DNA of 64,000 nucleotides from contig JASXTE010000005.1 of assembly GCA_030280995.1 (NCBI GenBank), positions 20,354,501 through 20,418,500 on the forward strand, in the 5' to 3' direction. Position numbers and translations under genes: made by a program. The DNA comes from Hemileia vastatrix (lineage: Eukaryota; Basidiomycota; Pucciniomycetes; Pucciniales; Zaghouaniaceae). Position 1 is the first letter of the stretch. The number at the start of each line of letters is the position of its first letter. The notes under the pieces were generated by a model that was not told the DNA's origin, ran no database searches, and saw only the letters and a program-made list of their open reading frames with translations. Shown piece by piece: positions 57,306-64,000 of the stretch.

Positions 57306-58807
57306 TGTCAGGCTAAGGTCAAGTACAAGGACCTGAACTAGCTTGAATAGTCAGTTGTCTAGAAGATTTTGATGGTCCTATATGAATACTGTAGTTTTAA
57401 TCCACTAAGTTGTAAAATATAATCAAATATAAAGGTCTCAGTAATATAATTCTCACTATTCTTATATATGGCTTACAATTTTTTAAAGTTGGTAGAAAAA
57501 TAGATTATATAAATTCAGATACTATTCAAAAGTCTTATAAAAGTACTAATTGATATGTATTGTAATTGGTTTGGTTATATTGGTTAAATTGTAATGATAA
57601 AGAATGAAGAAATACAACCCAAAAACCTCCTCCTTTTATACACACTGAGTTCCCCAATGATTCCCTTGATGTACCACCCAATACACAGTTAATGACGCCT
57701 CTAAACAACTAATAGACATGCCCATCAACATTCCTAGTAACCCATGACATAATTAGAAGAGTAACAACCGCAAAAATCCTGTAATAATAAGGGAAATCCA
57801 TCAAAATTAAAGAAAAAGACAAAAAGAGAGTATATGCGTATAAAACAATAATATTAAAGACTAAAGGAGACTTTTTAAGGTTAATAATAGCTTAATAATA
57901 AGGGGGATTGACTGTAGAAATAATGGGGCTAATCCTGACATTATACTACGTGAAATTCCCATTCAAAAATAACCAAAACTGACTGAGAAACCACCCAAAA
58001 GCTTAAAAAAGAGCGTGAGATGTGGGGTAACTACATGCAGTTCTTGGCAGGCGCTTGCACGGGTAAATCCTTGACTAAAATTAGGCGAATTTAAGCGTGG
58101 TGATGAAATAAAGTGCCAAGAGTGAGGTTATTAATGAAATTAGTGCATATAAACAAGGTCAATGCATTATTAATTAAGCTAGGACACTAAATAAGCGCCT
58201 GTTGCCTATTTTAGTGTGTTTCCCCACAGTGGGCGTAGAATGTGGGGTAATTATAGTGTGAAAAAGCTAACTTTGCTAAAAATGAAGCTATTCACACGGG
58301 AAAAAAGCAGGCAGTATGTGGCCAGTACACAGAAGCCATTTCTGGCATAAAAAACACCAAATTTGAAAAGTGTTATTTTTATGCATTTAAATAGTCAAAT
58401 CAATAGTTCTAAATGAGCCCAATTGATCTGTCAAAGCGCAATTTTGATATTCTCAATTTTATAGCGCATATAGTCAACTTTTAAGTGAAATAAAGCGCAT
58501 TTCTTGTTTTTTGCATAAAACAATGAATATAACAGCTTTAAGTGTACTTAAAAATTATATAGCCTTATACTTAAGGTTCTTAAGATTACCCTAACATATT
58601 CCAACTTAATATTAAGTACATAAGACCTATAAAAGGTGGATATATGCGTGTATATAAGGTGTTATAATGGCATTTTTTGTGTATTATCATAATTTTACTT
58701 ATGTATACTATTTGTGTACTCTTATTTATTATTCCCATGTATAGTTCATGTGTTTAACATAACTTATAGCTACTTTTTACTCAGTCCTGGAGATATACAG
58801 GCTGACA
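57306..58807 (-). repeat. A2 5' LTR
   Basis: 1502 bp. Minus-strand TATAAAAG at 57633-57640, about 1170 bp into the LTR. Substitutions relative to 46077-47578 are sparse (for example AATTACAAGGATGTG against AAGTACAAGGACCTG). Confidence 0.95.
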
Positions 58808-59610
58808 AAAGCTCTCTACAAAACTTCCAGAAAAAACTGGTAGACCCTCTGCCCCAGTTTCTCCAAAGAAATATGCAACTAATACTTGTTTTAAATGTAA
58901 AAAGCCATGGAAAAAAGGACATATTTGTGACAAGAAAATTCATCTTGTAGAACAAAATGAGGAATCTGAGAATACTCAAGGTGATCTTGATGATTCCTCC
59001 AGTGACTGTAATAGCAATATCTCTTATGACCATGAGTCTTCTCAGGAAGTTCTGGTTTTAGAAAAGGATATCCATTATTTAGATAATTGGTCTAATAATT
59101 GTGATATTGACTTATCTACTGTAGAAAATGCTGAAGTAATTAGAGATATTACTGACAGTTCCATATTAATATCACCTTTGAGGGTACCAGTTATCATTAA
59201 TGGTAAAAATGTTGAGGTTATTCTTGACTCAGGTGCTGGGGGAAGTGTAGTGTCTGAGAAAGCACTTGCTTCTGTAGATAAGGATAATCAATGAAAATTA
59301 TTACCTATAACATCTGAAAAATGGAAAGGTTATGGTTCTGTTTTATGTCCCATTGGCAAATACAAAACCACTGTATTCTTTAAATATAATGGTGGTTTTT
59401 TCAGAGCTATATTTGAATTTGTTGTGATGAAAAATTACAATTTAAGCAATTGGTTTATCATGGAAAATGATATTTTAACCATGTTTGGCATTAAATTGTA
59501 TCCTGAAAATAATTGTTTAACTTTGGGAATGAATGAGAAAAGAAAATTTAAAATTTCTTCTTCTAAAAAGCATTCTGCACCCTTGTTAAAATCTTGTCAT
59601 TCTTAGATCC
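58808..59610 (+). pseudogene. E1 Gag C-terminus and protease
   Basis: After A2 the frame resumes K-L-S-T-K-L-P-E-K-T-G-R-P-S-A-P. The knuckle C-F-K-C-K-K-P-W-K-K-G-H-I-C is intact at about 58888-58929. The protease has V-I-L-D-S-G-A-G-G-S-V-V-S (about 59218-59250). Stops at about 59292 and 59604 interrupt it. Confidence 0.83.
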
Positions 59611-61060
59611 AATTTAAAGGTATACAAACAGAGGAAATGAATGTATTATTGTCTGAAATTAAAACAGCTTCATTTGTTGATCATTTAACTGATGACCAAA
59701 AAGATTAAATAGTAGCCTTAATTACGTCTTTCCCAATGGCTTTTTCTCATGGTTCCCATGTGTTAGGCTTGGCTAAAGATGAAATAAAAATTTCTCTATC
59801 TTTCACTTTGAATGAAATACCTCCTAGCCTAAAGAAAAAACCTTACCCTGCATCTCCCACAAAAAGAAAGGATATAGAAAATTATATCTCCACTTTTTTG
59901 AGTATAAATATTATTGAAAAAGTAGATGTTACACCAAAATATTGTGTCATCTCTCAAGTTTTAATATCTTAAGAAAAAGATAAAGCTAGAATTTGTGGAG
60001 ATTCTAGAGCATTAAATACTTATACTTTGGATGATATTTACCCATTATCCAGAATCAGCTCTATACATGCTACCTTACAAGGTGTCAAATTCATAAGCTG
60101 TCTGGATGGTAATAAAGGTAATCATCAAATACCAGTTGAACAGTCTTTCAAAATTTTTTTGCTAATTGCATCCCATATGGAAATTTAACAATATTTTAGG
60201 ATGCCTTTTGGCCCTAAAAGTTCCCCTTCAGTATTCCAAAGAGTGATGGATAAGACATTTAATCAAGAAATAATTGAAGGTTGGTTAATGGTTTATATTG
60301 ATGACATCATAGTTTTCTCTAAAACTTTTGATGAAAATTTATAACACTTGAATAAAGTCTTCCAGAAAATGGATGAAATTAACATGACTTTATCCTTAAA
60401 AAAGTGTAAATTTGGTTTTCAATCCTTAAAATTCCTAGGTCATGTTGTTTCAGGCCTAAAACTTTGCGTAGACCACAAAAAAGTTTCTGCAATTCAAAAT
60501 ACAAAGTCACCAACTTCTGTAAGAGAAATCCAAAGTTTTTTGGGTATGTGTGGCTATTATAGACAATTTATCAAAAATTATCAGGTCATAGCCTTGCCTC
60601 TTACCAAACTAACTAGAAAAGATGTTGCATTTATCTGGAATAATGAATGTCAAAAAGCTATTGATGCATTAAAATGTTGTTTAATGATAGCCCCTATCTT
60701 GGCTCTTCCAGATTTCAACAACAATTTTGTACTGCACATAGATTCTAGCTTTGTTGGTCTGAGTGCTGCCCTTCACTAGAAACAAATTATTAATGATAAA
60801 TCCTCAGAGGTTGTAATTTTTTATATTACAAGAACCTTGAGAAATAGTGAATTGAAATATGGTGCCACTCAATTAGAGTGCTTAGCAGTTGTTTGGGATC
60901 TTGAGAAGCCTCATTACTTCCTGGATTACCAAAAGTTTGAATTGGTAACTGACTTTAGTGCTGTGAAGTCCCTCTTAAACCTGCAAACACCTTATAGACA
61001 TATGTTAAGGTGGCAACTTGCTGTTCAAGAATACAGAGGAAGAAATACAATTATCCATAG
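59611..61060 (+). pseudogene. E1 reverse transcriptase and RNase H
   Basis: One frame with stops near 59706, 59970, 60186, 60342 and 60777. RT motifs C-L-D-G-N-K-G-N-H (Tyr to Asn) and V-Y-I-D-D-I-I are present. RNase H reads L-H-I-D-S-S (Thr to Ile before the Asp) and Q-L-E-C-L. Frame integrity with point stops suggests decay mainly by substitution. Confidence 0.87.
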
Positions 61061-62735
61061 GGCTGGAAATGTTCACTCCAATGTTGATATGCTGTCCATA
61101 TTGCCTCTGCCAAATAATGACTCCAATCCTGCTTATGTACCTGAAGATGATACTGTTCATATCCATGGTATATTTATAGTTGATATGGAAGAAGAGTTAT
61201 TACAATTAATACTGGATTCATATGATAAAGATTCTGATTTAAATAAATTAGTTACTATCTTAAATGATCCTAAGAATGCTTCAATTCAAGCATTAATAAA
61301 AACTCTTCCTGCAAAGTATCAAAATGCTTTGATTAAGGGAAAGTTTTCAATTGAAGATGGTTATATATATTATAGAAGAAAGCTTACTAATGTAATTGTA
61401 ATTCCTCCTTCTATGAAAGAAACTATCCTCAAACTTTGTCATGATGAAATATTAGCTGGTCATTTTGATCTTGAAAAAACATTGATTAGAATCTAAAATA
61501 CTGCTTGGTGGGCTAATATGTCTGAAGATACAAAATTATATGTTGAATCTTGTGATTCCTGCCAGAAATCTAAAAGGTTGACAGGTAAAAGAGCAGGGAT
61601 ATTACAACGTATTGAAGCACCTGATGCTCCTTGGAAAATAATTAACATGGATTTTGTCACTGGTCTTCCTGTAGCAGGTAAAGACAGTTATAACTCTTGT
61701 TGGGTAATAGTGGATAGATTCACAAAAATGTGCAAATTTATTCCCACTCACAAATATGTATCTACAAAGGAATTAGCTTTCTTATGGTGGACTTACATGT
61801 TTAATATTGTTGGATTTCCAAAAGCCATTATCTCTGATAGAGACCCAAAATTTACTTCCGAGTTTTGGACCTCTTTGATGGATATTTGTGGCTTTGAGTT
61901 AAAGTTGTCTACAGCTCACCATCCTCAGACTGATGGTCTAGCTGAAAGAATGATTCATACTCTGGAAGGTATGGTTAGATGGTATTGTGCCTTTGGATTA
62001 GAATATAAAGACAATGACTGATTTACTCATGACTGGGTCACTCTATTGTCTGGTCTTGAATTTGCATATAATAGCACTGTTCATTCTGTCACTGAGAAAA
62101 AGCCTTTTGAGCTTTGGTTAGGTTATGTCCCAAAAACTCCTGCTCAAATTATCAATAATAAATTACCTAAGTTGGAACTACACCCTGGTGTGAAATCATT
62201 TATGCAAATGCAACAGATATGCAGAAAACATGCTCAAAGCTGTATTGATAAAGCATTTTAATATAAAAAGAAGAGATGGGATAAATCCCATAAAGAATAC
62301 ACATTTAACAAGGGTGATGAAGTGTTGATATTTACTGTCCATTTCAATCTACAAGGTAAAAAAAAATTAAAAGATCCTTTTGTGGGACCATTTGTTGTCA
62401 AAAGAATGGTTGGAGATAATGCAGTAGGAGTTGTATTTAGTTCTCCATATGATAGGAAACATCCTTTTTTCCCTATTTCTTTGCTTAAGCCTTTTAATTC
62501 CAACAGTGACTTATTTCCCAAAAGAAGGGGAAGACCTAAGAAAAACCCTCAGGAAGTCACAGAAACTGCAGAAACTGATAAAATTCTCAATGATACAATT
62601 ATCACTTCTGAAAGAGGTACTGAATATTGATTGAGATATAAGAACAAATCATCTTAACATGATGCATGGATACCTGGCAAGGAAATTTCAAATCTTCATA
62701 CTCTGTTAAAGAAGTATAAAAAGAAAAAATCTTAG
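61061..62735 (+). pseudogene. E1 integrase and chromodomain
   Basis: H-D-E-I-L-A-G-H and C-D-S-C-Q-K, then N-M-D-F-V-T, S-D-R-D-P-K and L-A-E-R-M (complete D-D-E). Stops at about 61494, 62019, 62259, 62628 and 62655. The R-R-G-R-P-K-K linker and chromodomain remnant end K-K-K-K-S-TAG at about 62735. Followed by the T-run and GATTGAGGGAG purine tract. Confidence 0.88.
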
Positions 62736-62769
62736 CTTTTTTTTTATTGTTTTTTTTAGATTGAGGGAG

Positions 62770-64000
62770 TGTCAGCCAGGATATACCAGGATCCCAGTAA
62801 ATTTTATGTCAATTTAATGGAACTAAAAGAGGGCATAAAAACATGCTTATTATGTATATAAATTAATCTTATATTGCATAATGAAATTATATAATTATTT
62901 TATTTAATATATATAATAAGTATTATATTAATTTTATTATTATATAAATTATTTATACATTTAAATTAAGCATGATATATATTCTATAAATTATGGCACA
63001 TTTTTATGTATTTAATAAATAAAAATTAATAATTAATTAATTATAAACATATATTATAAATTATAAATGTAAAATTAACTTATAATGTAATTAAATTAAT
63101 TAATTAAAATTATATATTAAATAAGGCCATACATATCTTATTAAGCAATAATATTGGACGCTTTTTTGACCCTTAATTGTGTCAGTAAAATTATTAAATA
63201 AATTATAACACTTATTTAATAAAATGGTATTAAAATTCTCACTTTAAATTGGAAATATCATTAAATTAATTATAGGTCTCATTTAAACTAGTTATTGAAT
63301 TAATTACATAGTTAAAACAATTAATTTAATTTGCTTTATACTGAATTAAATTCATTACATGGATTTTTGCATGAAAATAATTCTATTTGTTTTAATTAAA
63401 CCCTTTACATCTCACTGTAATATCTGTTTTGGGTTATTTTACTCACTGTTCTAATGTTTCAGACTTACTTAGTTACTGATTATTTTAATTAATTGTTTTG
63501 GGAACTTATGGTGTGAAAAATGTTTACTTACTCACGGGTTTAGTTTATTGTTTCATGTTTTTCTCTCAATCTCTATGTTTTACTTATTTTCTTTTATATT
63601 CTTGTTTCACTTTATTACTACTTTGTAATTACTCATTTTTGGCGCTTCAGAGGATCCTTTGCCTATAAAAGGCTTTGGATAATCCCCTGTGGCTGCATCA
63701 CTAGTTTTACACTTATCATTTAAACATATTTTTAATATAATACATTTATTATTAGTTTAATTAGTACTATAATTCTAATCTAAATTCTATATAAACATCT
63801 ATGGTCAAAATAAGTCTATTAGTAATAACAGTGTTTGCCGCACAGAAATAGTAATACTTATTTTCAATAAATATATTATAATTTAATCAGACTCACCATT
63901 GTGTCAAAACCAAGGAATTTTTGTCGCCTTATTTTATCTAAAATAATTATATTAACTTGACTTTTCATTTCCATAAAACTTTTTCATATTTTTCTCCTCC
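62770..64000 (+). repeat. E1 3' LTR (cut by window end)
   Basis: TGTCAGCCAGGATATACC...; matches 41886-43120 closely, with small indels and substitutions. TATAAAAG at 63664-63671. The last ~50 bp lie outside the window. Confidence 0.9.

Larger units (their letters stand above)
46077..58807 (-). mobile_element. A2: near-intact family-A gypsy element with a Harbinger insert
   Basis: Minus strand. LTRs 46077-47578 and 57306-58807, both exactly 1502 bp and differing at few positions. TSD AAAGC. Without the 3-kb DNA transposon the element is about 9.7 kb. ORF1, gag-protease and pol frames are each open. The most recent retrotransposon in the window and the reference for all other A pieces. Confidence 0.95.
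41886..64000 (+). mobile_element. E1: family-E gypsy element, runs past the window end
   Basis: Plus strand with 5' LTR 41886-43169, internal region, and 3' LTR from 62770 to at least 64000. Split by A2 (46077-58807; TSD AAAGC at 46072-46076 and 58808-58812). Complete domain order; about fifteen stops in gag-pol but almost no frameshifts. Its proteins closely match C1. Confidence 0.92.

Noticed and set aside
4..64000. Repeat-induced point mutation as the cause of the many stops
   Set aside because: Some stops are C-to-T or G-to-A changes (CAG to TAA or TAG), but others are transversions or frameshifts (for example Lys to TAA in E1 integrase). I cannot show a dinucleotide bias without counting; a RIP index would decide.

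Overview
This window is wall-to-wall transposable elements. I found no host gene, rRNA or tRNA. The DNA is AT-rich. The elements are Ty3/gypsy LTR retrotransposons with a C-terminal chromodomain, one Ty1/copia remnant, solo LTRs and one PIF/Harbinger-like DNA transposon whose accessory gene has 57- and 70-nt introns. Short GTAAGT/GTATGT introns and the protein types point to a filamentous fungus. The Harbinger transposase N-terminus and element style suggest a basidiomycete, possibly a rust (Pucciniales); the species-level guess is low confidence.

Left half. D1 (1-3802, minus, cut by the window edge) sits inside the 3' LTR of A1. A1 (minus) runs from 3803 to 29041 and is split by B1 (9947-27583, plus, TSD CATGT). 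B1 is in turn split by C1 (16763-25939, minus, TSD GAAAC). The 5' LTR of A1 is cut at about 29042 by a Ty1/copia remnant (29042-30965, minus).

Middle. An inverted family-A LTR (31251-33552) carries a solo LTR of a family called G here (31395-32199, TSD CATTA). F3 (plus) starts at 33580. It is split by F1 (33981-39508, minus, same family, opposite orientation) and again at 41885 by E1.

Right half. E1 (plus) runs from 41886 past the window end. It contains A2 (46077-58807, minus, TSD AAAGC, both LTRs 1502 bp), which contains the Harbinger-like element (51011-54016, TSD AAT). The order F3 > E1 > A2 > Harbinger is a four-deep nest. A2 is the youngest retroelement: both halves of its gag-pol frame are open and only the DNA transposon splits it. 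B1, C1, E1, F1, F3, A1 and D1 are decayed by stops and frameshifts.

Element logic. Families A, B, C and E share one design: LTR, a primer site like ATTGGGGGCCTTTCC, a leader with a GTAAGT donor and a pyrimidine-AG acceptor (putative 5'-UTR intron), a short ORF1, then a Gag-protease-RT-RNase H-integrase-chromodomain frame overlapping ORF1 in the -1 frame, then the 3' LTR. ORF1 ends at the same word, TGG-TAA-G, in all four families. The leaders of B, C and E hold repeated hairpin-like units. These shared leader features and the ORF1 overlap are the most unusual things here; everything else is typical of a TE graveyard.
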